Notes: generated from the letters alone by a model not told the origin. Positions 1 through 5,567 are shown, numbered from the stretch's first letter. The stretch is DNA of 5,897 bases from Methanobacteriota archaeon (GCA_002726845.1 PBSP01000033.1:3581-9477); one strand, 5' to 3'. Numbers and translations are program-made.

Positions 1-1058
1 GGTTGAAAGAAGAGTACTGATACGTCCAAATCCTCGCCATACCATGACAATTTCGGAATATCTTTGATGAATATCTCGTCATTCATAATCTTTTGATGAT
101 GAACCAAATCAAGCGATTTAGCCACTTCTTCAGCGGCAATCCAGTCAGGGTTATCCTCACTTTCAGCCACAGTCCAGCAAGCTGGTACTGGTTGGCCTTC
201 ACGCTCTGCGGCTTCACTAGCAACTGCAGCAACCAAGGATGAATCTAAACCGCCCGACAGAACAATTCCCACTGGAACATCGGCCATCAAACGCTCTTGC
301 ACACTAACAGTGAACGATTCTAGTAGTCTACTTGCATCATTCCCCGGGCTCCAACTGTGTTGCGGGTTCAGTTTTTGACGTTCGAAATTAGTCACTGAAT
401 CCAAGTATGGCCGTGACATACTGTCTAGACGCCAAACTTCAGCAGTTCCGGGACGAACTTGGTGAACATTAGCAATCAGTGTGGAGGCATCCATAGTATA
501 CTCCCACGCCAACCTCAACGCAAGAGAAACTTCGTCTAATGCTGGAGTGTATGATTCATGAGCGTGAAATGCCTTAATCTCGCTAGCAAATAACAGACTA
601 CCACTGACAACTGAGCGCACTAATGGTTTGATTCCTAAAGCATCGCGAGCGAGAATCAATTCCCCATGTTTTGCGTCCCAAAGGGCGAAACTGAACATCC
701 CGTTCAATTTGCTAATCCAAGTTTTGTGGTTATTACCACCACCCTTCATTTTGAAGTCATGGTAAAGTGCCAGTATAACTTCTGAATCACCACCAGTTCG
801 CCACTGATAGTTCAATTCGTCACGCAATTGCAAGTGATTGTAAATCTCGCCATTGACGATAATTACACAGTCATTGCTACCTGTTATTGGTTGACTACTA
901 CCAGCTAGGTCAACTATTGATAGCCTAGTGTGTCCAAGGGAAATGTTTGCATCAGACCATACGCCGCTGCCGTCTGGACCACGGTGAGCGAGAATACTAA
1001 TCATGCGATTTATCACAGCCTCATCCGGCGATGCGAACATCCCAGAAATACCGCACAT
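1..1058 (-). CDS. asnB: Asparagine synthetase, glutamine-hydrolysing (N-terminal 352 codons; runs off left edge)
   Basis: A class II glutamine amidotransferase fused to an ATP-pyrophosphatase domain. The family transfers ammonia from glutamine to a beta-aspartyl-AMP intermediate to make asparagine in the cytoplasm. I translated the minus strand by hand. It opens MCGISGMF, so Cys2 becomes the N-terminal nucleophile once Met is removed, which fixes the ATG at 1058. HRGPDG lies at residues 25-30, NGEIYN at 69-74 and GGDSE at 89-93, all glutaminase-site motifs. RDALGIKPL follows, in place of the more usual RDxFGIKPL. The synthetase PP-loop SGGLDSS is at residues 268-274. No stop is reached, so 352 codons plus 2 bases are present; family members usually run about 500-650 residues. 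No convincing SD precedes the ATG, and a TATA-like block about 24 bases upstream suggests a leaderless or near-leaderless message. It could act on another substrate in a biosynthetic pathway, since asnB paralogues do. Confidence 0.95.
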   Translation of the reverse strand, partial: MCGISGMFASPDEAVINRMISILAHRGPDGSGVWSDANISLGHTRLSIVDLAGSSQPITGSNDCVIIVNGEIYNHLQLRDELNYQWRTGGDSEVILALYHDFKMKGGGNNHKTWISKLNGMFSFALWDAKHGELILARDALGIKPLVRSVVSGSLLFASEIKAFHAHESYTPALDEVSLALRLAWEYTMDASTLIANVHQVRPGTAEVWRLDSMSRPYLDSVTNFERQKLNPQHSWSPGNDASRLLESFTVSVQERLMADVPVGIVLSGGLDSSLVAAVASEAAEREGQPVPACWTVAESEDNPDWIAAEEVAKSLDLVHHQKIMNDEIFIKDIPKLSWYGEDLDVSVLFFQ

Positions 1059-1107
1059 AATCACTTGTTAGCGATTGTTTATTTGAAGAATCGCTTTTCG
1101 CCGTTGA
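1059..1107 (-). promoter_or_regulatory. Candidate asnB promoter with inverted repeat
   Basis: This is the 49-base gap between the 37-residue ORF and asnB. A perfect 7-bp inverted repeat, AGCGATT (1070-1076) and AATCGCT (1089-1095), encloses 12 bases. The minus-strand sequence CAAATAAA (1085-1078) sits in the loop, at a spacing from the ATG that fits an archaeal TATA box for a leaderless transcript. The repeat is seen directly; the promoter or operator role is inferred. It could instead be an RNA hairpin. Confidence 0.35.
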
Positions 1108-1221
1108 TTACCACAAAGGGTAGGCAAACATCGCTACTGCAAGAAGGATTATCGACAAGGCGTAGACGAAATAATATGCCCCTTGAGGCGGCTCGGAATA
1201 TTTGCTGTCGTTCTCATCCAT
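1108..1221 (-). CDS. 37-residue single-pass membrane peptide, unknown function
   Basis: A short reading frame, ATG at 1221 and TAA at 1110-1108. The N-terminal half is polar and charged (MDENDSKYSEPPQG). It is followed by a hydrophobic stretch of about 20 residues, from roughly Ala15 to Trp37, rich in Ile, Leu, Ala, Tyr and Phe, which ends almost at the C-terminus. That layout is a single transmembrane helix with the acidic end outside the bilayer. A partial SD, AGGTTGAG, lies at 1233-1226, five bases before the ATG. It is on the same strand as the kinase-like gene (48-base gap) and asnB (49-base gap), and occupies what would otherwise be an unusually long 211-base gap in a compact region. 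I do not recognise a family. Small subunits of respiratory or other membrane complexes look like this, but nothing here shows which. The clean polar/hydrophobic division and partial SD support it; the short length means chance cannot be excluded. Confidence 0.55.
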   Translation of the reverse strand: MDENDSKYSEPPQGAYYFVYALSIILLAVAMFAYPLW

Positions 1222-1269
1222 CGTGCTCAACCTACGCTACACTAAACTGCATTTTAACATATTGAAAAT

Positions 1270-1893
1270 TCACATAATAGCAAAGAACGGCTCAAGTATT
1301 ACCACTGCTGCTAGTGGGATTAGTAGCATTGTAGCGTTATCATCAATATAACGCAATCTCGGAGTCTCGCTAATGACTGCTATTGGAGCGACAATTAGAC
1401 AGACTAACAGTGGGGTACCAAACAAGTACCAGCAGGTCAGCCAAATACCCAAAACCAAAACACAGGCATAGTAAACCACAGACTTAGAATCAACACCTCG
1501 TCGTCGCAGTTCACCCATGAATGGATCTCCAAACGTCAGCGACAATATCAGTGGATAAGCATACTCCTCAGTTGGTGTGATTAGAAATACCATACCGATT
1601 GCCAAAGCACCCCATGCAAGCGCAGACACCTGCTTTGATTCATATTCTCGCTGTCCAAATACAGTAAATCCTAGTTTCAATCTTGCACTCTCACCCAAAA
1701 CCGCTACAATAACAATCGCTGCAACAATTTCGTCCAAGGTCATACTTACAGATTCAGCAACCTCTGGCCCTAATTCAAAATACAATATGGGTAATACACC
1801 CATAGCAAGATGAAAAATTCGCCTAAATATGTGGCCACTCATGCCACCAACTGATAGATCCACCGGATTGGTCAATTCGACTTGTTCGCTCAT
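1270..1893 (-). CDS. Dolichol/phytol kinase-like polytopic membrane protein
   Basis: 207 residues with about six hydrophobic segments (roughly 26-41, 53-70, 87-107, 111-125, 138-158 and 160-175, with a last span at 187-207). Motifs fit the dolichol kinase/phytol kinase (SEC59, VTE5) family of CTP-dependent polyprenol kinases: an RRIFHL start (24-29), Glu68 in a GESAR context, GDP at 122-124 at the end of a hydrophobic stretch followed by the basic RRR (130-132), and DDN (184-186) leading into the last span, like the DDNLTIPL element of that family. The family phosphorylates membrane isoprenoid alcohols for glycan carriers or lipid salvage. The ATG follows the meaB stop with no gap, and an SD (AGGTGGGG, 1906-1899) sits inside the meaB 3' end, so the two genes are translationally coupled. 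No functional link to the mutase genes is obvious. A CDP-archaeol/phosphatidate cytidylyltransferase is the main alternative, as those membrane proteins share the GD motif. The family call is fairly secure; the substrate is unknown. Confidence 0.72.
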   Translation of the reverse strand: MSEQVELTNPVDLSVGGMSGHIFRRIFHLAMGVLPILYFELGPEVAESVSMTLDEIVAAIVIVAVLGESARLKLGFTVFGQREYESKQVSALAWGALAIGMVFLITPTEEYAYPLILSLTFGDPFMGELRRRGVDSKSVVYYACVLVLGIWLTCWYLFGTPLLVCLIVAPIAVISETPRLRYIDDNATMLLIPLAAVVILEPFFAIM

Positions 1894-2799
1894 TTATTCC
1901 CCACCTAGTAGGCTGATGGCATCATCGATGGAAATTGAACCTGCCGCCAGAGATGATAGAACATCATCCAATTTTGGCGACTCCAGAATTTTGCGCTCAT
2001 AATGCGCCAGCAGTCTTTCGCGCCAACGTGCTCTTTCAGAACGACCTGAACCCGGTAGACTAAGTAGAACCTCTGCAGCATCGAACACTCCTGTTTCCTC
2101 CAACGCTGAGGTTAGCATAACTGGCGGTGCCTCGCCTTCACCTAAATGATAAGACTCGCGCAATTCTTCAGCGTGTTTATCTGCGCCAATCAAGTCTGAT
2201 TTGTTAACAATCACTGCGTCTGCTAATTCGAGTAGCCCTGCTTTTTCCGCTTGCACACCATCACCTCGAGCGGGCCCCTCTACTACGACAATGCGGTCTG
2301 CGATAGCTGCACATCTCACCTCCGACTGTCCAGAACCGACTGTTTCAATTACCACTCTGTCCCAATTTGCCAAATGCAAAAACTCAATCATATCGGCGAC
2401 AATTAAAGGAACATTTCCCGAAGACTTCCTAGTTGCAATTGACCGTATGTAGATGTTGTGTTTGACACTTTCATCATCCACCGAGGTAATTCTAACTCGG
2501 TCACCAAGCAAAGCCCCTCCTGTCCGGGGCGAGGATGGGTCGATAGCCAAAAGGGCAATTTTCAGTCCAGCGCCGGCCCAGATTTTCAATAATTTATCAA
2601 TCAAACAAGATTTACCAACGCCGGGTGCACCCGTTATTGCAAGCGATGTCCAGACATTCTCTTGGTGACTCTTCGAAGAATGTGTCACGATTTGCCTTAT
2701 TTGCTCAAGTTTAACTAGACCATTTTCAATACCGCTCAGCGTTCTTGCCAAGGACCTGCGGTCTCCATTAATAGCCGCATTAACGAGTTCGATATCCAA
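1894..2799 (-). CDS. meaB: MeaB/ArgK-type G-protein chaperone of methylmalonyl-CoA mutase
   Basis: A SIMIBI-class GTPase, 301 residues (family about 300-340). Relatives (bacterial MeaB, human MMAA) gate loading of adenosylcobalamin into the mutase and protect it from inactivation, using GTP hydrolysis. Visible motifs: Walker A GAPGVGKS (57-64), DPSSPRTGGALLGDR (87-101), G3 ETVGSGQSE (152-160), G4 NKSD (199-202) and a TSAL G5-like segment near residue 230. The start is TTG at 2799, chosen because GAGGTGA (2810-2804) lies four bases upstream and overlaps the TGA stop of the mutase subunit (2811-2809); no ATG fits. The gene order B12-binding subunit then meaB is the classic arrangement and supports the role over the old ArgK kinase annotation. 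Some positions depart from the usual consensus: Ser156 for Val in ETVGVGQSE, SSGNVP (126-131) where SLGGLA-type sequence is common, and GPARGDGVQAEK (175-186) in the switch III area. Confidence 0.93.
   Translation of the reverse strand: MDIELVNAAINGDRRSLARTLSGIENGLVKLEQIRQIVTHSSKSHQENVWTSLAITGAPGVGKSCLIDKLLKIWAGAGLKIALLAIDPSSPRTGGALLGDRVRITSVDDESVKHNIYIRSIATRKSSGNVPLIVADMIEFLHLANWDRVVIETVGSGQSEVRCAAIADRIVVVEGPARGDGVQAEKAGLLELADAVIVNKSDLIGADKHAEELRESYHLGEGEAPPVMLTSALEETGVFDAAEVLLSLPGSGRSERARWRERLLAHYERKILESPKLDDVLSSLAAGSISIDDAISLLGGE
1899..1906 (-). promoter_or_regulatory. Ribosome binding site for the kinase-like gene, inside meaB
   Basis: AGGTGGGG on the minus strand covers the end of the meaB coding sequence (codons for Gly-Gly), five bases before the ATG at 1893. 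It decides that start and implies coupling to meaB translation. Confidence 0.6.
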
Positions 2800-2803
2800 A
2801 TTC

Positions 2804-2810
2804 TCACCTC
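2804..2810 (-). promoter_or_regulatory. Ribosome binding site that sets the meaB TTG start
   Basis: GAGGTGA on the minus strand overlaps the TGA stop of the mutase subunit and lies four bases before TTG at 2799. It is a strong match to the 16S rRNA 3' end and is the main reason to accept the TTG start. Confidence 0.7.
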
Positions 2811-3255
2811 AAGCGGATGATTCCCAGTACCAATCATTGTCTGCCCCAACTCCAACATCGTTCATAGTAGACGCTTGGACAATGAATTCAAGTATTTCAT
2901 CAGTCGGTGTGCCGGGTCCAAAGATTGCTCTAATACCTGCTGCATGTAAAGCCGGTCGATCGTCGTCAGGTATTATGCCACCACCAAACACAATAACATC
3001 CGATATGCCCTCTTCGAGTAGTAGTTCGCAAACTCTAGGAAACAGATGATTATGAGCCCCAGATAGTGATGATAGTCCGAGAAACCTTGCATCTTCGTCT
3101 CTAACTGTCTCAACTATTTGTTTGGCGGTTCTACGCAGCCCGGTATATATCACTTCATGTCCAGCATCGCGAAGTACTCGAGCAACAACTTTAGCTCCAC
3201 GGTCATGACCGTCCAGACCGGGTTTGGCAATAACAATGCGTATATTCTGGCCCAT
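2809..3255 (-). CDS. mcmA2: Methylmalonyl-CoA mutase, cobalamin-binding (small/C-terminal) subunit
   Basis: 148 residues forming a stand-alone B12-binding Rossmann-like domain. The base-off/His-on signature DxHxxG is intact at residues 15-20 (DGHDRG), with His17 the cobalt ligand. S-x-L is at 62-64 in LSSLSGAH, and the glycine-rich GGG at 91-93 in VFGGGIIP. In archaea and some bacteria the mutase is split: a large TIM-barrel subunit binds the acyl-CoA and this small subunit carries adenosylcobalamin, together isomerising (R)-methylmalonyl-CoA to succinyl-CoA. The large subunit is not in the window. The last 20 or so residues (STMNDVGVGADNDWYWESSA) extend past the fold and are acidic and aromatic. 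The ATG at 3255 is forced, because an in-frame TAG lies 15 bases upstream with no other start between. No SD is suitably placed. It is divergent from the carboxylase genes and followed closely by meaB. Isobutyryl- or ethylmalonyl-CoA mutase is a less likely alternative given the propionyl-type carboxylase next door. Confidence 0.92.
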   Translation of the reverse strand: MGQNIRIVIAKPGLDGHDRGAKVVARVLRDAGHEVIYTGLRRTAKQIVETVRDEDARFLGLSSLSGAHNHLFPRVCELLLEEGISDVIVFGGGIIPDDDRPALHAAGIRAIFGPGTPTDEILEFIVQASTMNDVGVGADNDWYWESSA

Positions 3256-3401
3256 GTAACGGCTAGTCGTCTATCACCTATCAAGCAACCCCTAGAATAA
3301 TCCCTACGATTGGTAATTTAATCTACAATCATTACTCAACATTGCAATAAATTATGGTAATCAATAAAGGCGGCCTAGGCGCTCTTTGAATTGGGGAGTC
3401 C
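3256..3401. promoter_or_regulatory. Divergent promoter region between mutase/meaB and carboxylase operons
   Basis: 146 non-coding bases, AT-rich in the middle. Rightward, AATAAATTA (3346-3354) is a TATA-like block placed to start transcription near 3375, ahead of the pccB SD. Leftward, ATTAAATT (minus strand, 3322-3315) could serve the mutase gene. Repeats seen: a direct repeat TGGTAAT at 3311-3317 and 3355-3361; an inverted repeat GATTG (3308-3312) and CAATC (3326-3330); and an 8-bp palindrome GCCTAGGC at 3373-3380, at the likely pccB start site. These could be regulator sites for joint control of both operons, but each is short enough to be chance. Confidence 0.45.
3393..3398 (+). promoter_or_regulatory. 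Likely ribosome binding site for pccB
   Basis: GGGGAG lies three bases before the ATG at 3402. Purine-rich but a weaker and closer match than the sites of the two genes downstream. Confidence 0.4.
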
Positions 3402-4955
3402 ATGCCTACGACTGAGGAAAGACTGCGCGACTTGAGAAATAGAAAAGCGCAAAGCGAGGCCGGCGGCGGTCAAAATCGTGTTGATGCTCAACATAACAGG
3501 GGTAAATTAACCGCTCGGGAGAGACTCGAAATCCTGCTTGACGAGGGTTCGTTCCAAGAAATCGATGCGCTTGTGGAACACAGGTGCCGAGACTTTGATA
3601 TGGACAAAAATGTTATTCCAGGCGATGGTGTTGTCACCGGTCATGGTTGTATAAACGGCCGAGAAGTGTTTGCTTTTGCTCAAGACTTCACAGTATATGG
3701 TGGCTCTTTAGGTGAAATGCATGGACTGAAAATCTGTAAAGTTCTCGACATGGCACTGAAAACAGGCAAACCAGTAATTGGGCTAAATGATAGCGGTGGA
3801 GCCAGAATACAGGAAGGCGTTGCCTCACTGGGTAGTTATGCTGAGATTTTCTTTCGCAATGTCAGAGCATCTGGAGTTGTACCGCAAATCTCAGTCATCA
3901 TGGGGCCTTGTGCGGGTGGCGCAGTATATTCTCCAGCCATAACTGATTTTGTTATTATGGTCGACCAAACCGCTCACATGTTTATCACTGGTCCAGAGGT
4001 AATCAAGACAGTTACTAATGAGGTAGTCTCATTTGAGGAACTAGGTGGTGCAATGACTCATGGAAGCCGTTCTGGAGTCTCGCACTTTACTGCAGAAGAT
4101 GACGAATCAGCAATTCATTTGGCAAGAGATTTATGCGATATGTTGCCGTCTAATAATTTGGAGCGAGCACCGCACAGAAAGACGTCAGACCCGGTTAGCC
4201 GCTCATGCGTAAAACTTGATGAGATAATCCCCGATGAGTCAAATAAGCCGTATGATGTTGTTGAGGTTATATCAGAGGTGTTAGATGATAATGGTTTCTT
4301 GGAAGTTCAATCAGATTGGGCGCAAAATATTGTCATCGGTTTTGGTCACCTAAACGGTCAAACAGTGGGTATAGTAGCAAATCAACCAAAAATTTTAGCC
4401 GGCTGTTTAGATATAGATGCAAGCGACAAAGCTGCAAGGTTCGTCAGATTTTGTGATGCGTTCAATATACCACTGATTACGTTTGAAGATGTGCCCGGTT
4501 TCCTGCCCGGCACAAACCAAGAGTGGGGTGGCATAATCAGACACGGTGCAAAATTACTCTATGCTTTTGCTGAGGCAACTGTGCCAAAATTGACGGTCAT
4601 AATGCGGAAAGCCTACGGTGGAGCATACGACGTAATGTCTTCCAAACATATTCGTGGTGATTACAATGTGGCATGGCCGTCTGCGGAATTAGCCGTCATG
4701 GGTGCTGACGGTGCGGTGGAAATTATTCATCGAAGACGACTTAAGAGCGCCAGAAATCCTGAGCAAGAACGCGCAAGATTGACTGAAGATTTTAATGACA
4801 AATTCGCTAATCCTTACAAAGCAGCCGCACTCGGTTACATTGACGATGTTATCGAACCAAACGAAACAAGAACAAAACTTGCGCGAGCACTTGACATGCT
4901 GATGGACAAAGAAGAATTAAGACCGGCAAGAAAGCACGGTAATATTCCATTGTGA
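3402..4955 (+). CDS. pccB: Acyl-CoA (propionyl-CoA type) carboxylase, carboxyltransferase beta subunit
   Basis: 517 residues, full family length (about 510-530). It transfers CO2 from carboxybiotin on the carrier protein to the alpha carbon of an acyl-CoA, giving (S)-methylmalonyl-CoA from propionyl-CoA. The N-terminus has the usual coiled LRDLRNRK start and GKLTARERLEILLDEGSF. N-terminal crotonase-like half: DSGGARIQEGV from Asp130, oxyanion-hole loop GPCAGGA (168-174), MFITGPEVIK from Met193. C-terminal half: FEDVPGFLPGT (361-371) and the second oxyanion loop AYGGAYD (404-410). Asp410 matches the residue (Asp422 in Streptomyces coelicolor PccB) linked to propionyl- over acetyl-CoA preference. 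No biotin carboxylase gene follows; instead a small protein and a separate biotin carrier do. Methylmalonyl-CoA or glutaconyl-CoA decarboxylase alpha subunits are homologous and share this gene arrangement, but the adjacent mutase/meaB genes and absence of a membrane pump subunit favour carboxylation. Family is certain; acyl preference is inferred. Confidence 0.95.
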   Translation: MPTTEERLRDLRNRKAQSEAGGGQNRVDAQHNRGKLTARERLEILLDEGSFQEIDALVEHRCRDFDMDKNVIPGDGVVTGHGCINGREVFAFAQDFTVYGGSLGEMHGLKICKVLDMALKTGKPVIGLNDSGGARIQEGVASLGSYAEIFFRNVRASGVVPQISVIMGPCAGGAVYSPAITDFVIMVDQTAHMFITGPEVIKTVTNEVVSFEELGGAMTHGSRSGVSHFTAEDDESAIHLARDLCDMLPSNNLERAPHRKTSDPVSRSCVKLDEIIPDESNKPYDVVEVISEVLDDNGFLEVQSDWAQNIVIGFGHLNGQTVGIVANQPKILAGCLDIDASDKAARFVRFCDAFNIPLITFEDVPGFLPGTNQEWGGIIRHGAKLLYAFAEATVPKLTVIMRKAYGGAYDVMSSKHIRGDYNVAWPSAELAVMGADGAVEIIHRRRLKSARNPEQERARLTEDFNDKFANPYKAAALGYIDDVIEPNETRTKLARALDMLMDKEELRPARKHGNIPL

Positions 4956-4961
4956 GGCGAT
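4953..4961 (+). promoter_or_regulatory. Ribosome binding site of the 62-residue subunit, overlapping the pccB stop
   Basis: TGAGGCGAT begins with the pccB TGA and differs from the ideal GAGGTGAT at one base, three bases before ATG at 4965. It supports the small gene being translated and coupled to pccB. Confidence 0.6.
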
Positions 4962-4964
4962 ACT

Positions 4965-5153
4965 ATGACCGATGAAACTACATTGAGAATTGCCGCAATA
5001 TGTGCCGTTCTATCCATTATTGACAGCCAATCTGATGATGGTGCTTTGGCTGGCAGAATGCCGGGAACTGCCTGGACTCAAGATCACATTAGGATGAACA
5101 CGGGAAAAAACTCCTTGATGAACCGAAACTCATCTAGATCACCTTGGAGGTGA
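4965..5153 (+). CDS. 62-residue small protein, probable accessory subunit of the acyl-CoA carboxylase
   Basis: A short protein with its own near-ideal SD (4953-4961), nine bases after pccB and three bases before the strong biotin-carrier SD/start region begins to be read as a new gene. Residues 5-22 (TTLRIAAICAVLSIIDSQ) form a likely amphipathic helix. The rest is polar and basic with spaced Trp and Arg (AGR, AW, SPWR at the end). Position and layout resemble the small epsilon-type or PccX-type subunits encoded beside carboxyltransferase genes in actinobacteria and haloarchaea: an N-terminal helix of the EE/AAIxAVL kind, a linker, and a short tail with Trp/Arg. Those subunits stimulate or stabilise the holo-carboxylase. 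I cannot confirm homology by eye. The hydrophobic part is too short and broken by Arg8 for a convincing membrane span, which argues against an OadG/MmdD-type anchor of a sodium pump. Its final codons (TGG AGG TGA) are themselves part of the SD for the next gene. Confidence 0.62.
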   Translation: MTDETTLRIAAICAVLSIIDSQSDDGALAGRMPGTAWTQDHIRMNTGKNSLMNRNSSRSPWR

Positions 5154-5154
5154 T
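5146..5154 (+). promoter_or_regulatory. Perfect ribosome binding site that sets the TTG start of the biotin carrier
   Basis: GGAGGTGAT is fully complementary to the usual 16S rRNA 3' end and lies three bases before TTG at 5158. It contains the stop codon (5151-5153) of the upstream small gene, so termination and re-initiation happen at the same spot. The ATG at 5153-5155 is out of frame. Confidence 0.8.
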
Positions 5155-5157
5155 GCC

Positions 5158-5556
5158 TTGACAGAAATTAGGAAAGTTATAGTTGATGGAGTTGAGTATG
5201 AGGTCGCAGTCGATGTCGCTGAGGATGGTAAGTGGCATGCTAAGGTAGCGGACCAAACATTCGAAATTGAGATACCTGACTCCGGTCCTGTTGCCAAGAA
5301 AAAGCGTGTTGGTGGTGGGAAGAAAAAGAAATCTGGCACTGTTTCAGCCAACATACCAGGTAAGATTGTCACAATTGAAGTTGACGTTGGCCAAGTCGTT
5401 GAAGAGGGACAGGTCATCCTAATCCTTGAAGCGATGAAAATGCAAAATGAAATACAAGCACCGATTTCAGGCAAGGTCATATCTGTCAATTGTGAGGAAG
5501 GTCAGTCTATCGAAGCGAATGTCCCGCTGGTAGTAGTTGAACCGAATGAAGAATAA
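5158..5556 (+). CDS. Biotin carboxyl carrier protein of the acyl-CoA carboxylase
   Basis: 132 residues with a TTG start set by a perfect SD. The C-terminal biotinyl domain (about 60-129) has the canonical EAMKM at 91-95; Lys94 is the residue a biotin protein ligase would modify, 38 residues from the C-terminus as usual. SGTVSANIPGKIVTI opens the lipoyl/biotinyl fold and QSIEANVPLVVVE closes it. Residues 1-40 (VIVDGVEYEVAV...) form a small beta-rich domain seen ahead of the linker in carrier subunits of propionyl-CoA carboxylases and decarboxylases. The linker (44-60) is made of Gly and Lys/Arg (AKKKRVGGGKKKKSG) rather than the common Ala/Pro. The carrier moves carboxybiotin between a biotin carboxylase (not in the window) and PccB. 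A free-standing carrier next to a carboxyltransferase also occurs in sodium-pumping decarboxylases, the main alternative context. Confidence 0.93.
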   Translation: MTEIRKVIVDGVEYEVAVDVAEDGKWHAKVADQTFEIEIPDSGPVAKKKRVGGGKKKKSGTVSANIPGKIVTIEVDVGQVVEEGQVILILEAMKMQNEIQAPISGKVISVNCEEGQSIEANVPLVVVEPNEE

Positions 5557-5561
5557 TCCGG

Positions 5562-5567
5562 TTATTT
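5562..5567 (+). promoter_or_regulatory. Possible TATA box for the Cys-rich gene
   Basis: TTATTT in the 35-base gap after the biotin carrier, about 25 bases before the GTG at 5592, the spacing expected for a leaderless archaeal transcript. A weak match by itself. Confidence 0.25.

Noticed and set aside
930..1265. Plus-strand open frame of 111 codons
   Set aside because: It runs antisense through the start of asnB and the 37-residue ORF; the predicted protein is Arg/His/Thr-rich with no domain, and the asnB motifs on the other strand are unambiguous.
1577..1813. Plus-strand open frame antisense to the kinase-like gene
   Set aside because: Low-complexity Ser/Thr/Ile composition typical of the complement of membrane-protein codons; no ribosome site.
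2201..2668. Two plus-strand open frames antisense to meaB
   Set aside because: They mirror a gene with intact GTPase motifs and encode Ser/Pro/Thr-rich shadows.
3273..3279. AGGTGAT on the minus strand as the SD of the mutase subunit
   Set aside because: It is 17 bases from the ATG, and an in-frame TAG prevents any nearer upstream start, so it is unlikely to serve this gene.
2837..3300. Two plus-strand open frames antisense to the mutase subunit
   Set aside because: Shadows of a conserved B12-binding domain; no motif or start signal.
4835..5017. Minus-strand open frame across the pccB end
   Set aside because: Antisense to the conserved C-terminus of PccB and the small subunit start.
4965..5153. 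OadG/MmdD-type membrane anchor of a sodium-pumping decarboxylase
   Set aside because: The hydrophobic part is short and contains Arg8, and no pump subunit is adjacent; kept only as an alternative.
5287..5337. Lysine run in the biotin carrier resembling a nuclear localisation signal
   Set aside because: The genome is prokaryotic in layout (operons, SD sites), so the likeness is compositional only.
5139..5489. Minus-strand open frame of 116 codons
   Set aside because: Antisense to the biotin carrier, whose EAMKM motif and perfect SD settle the coding strand.
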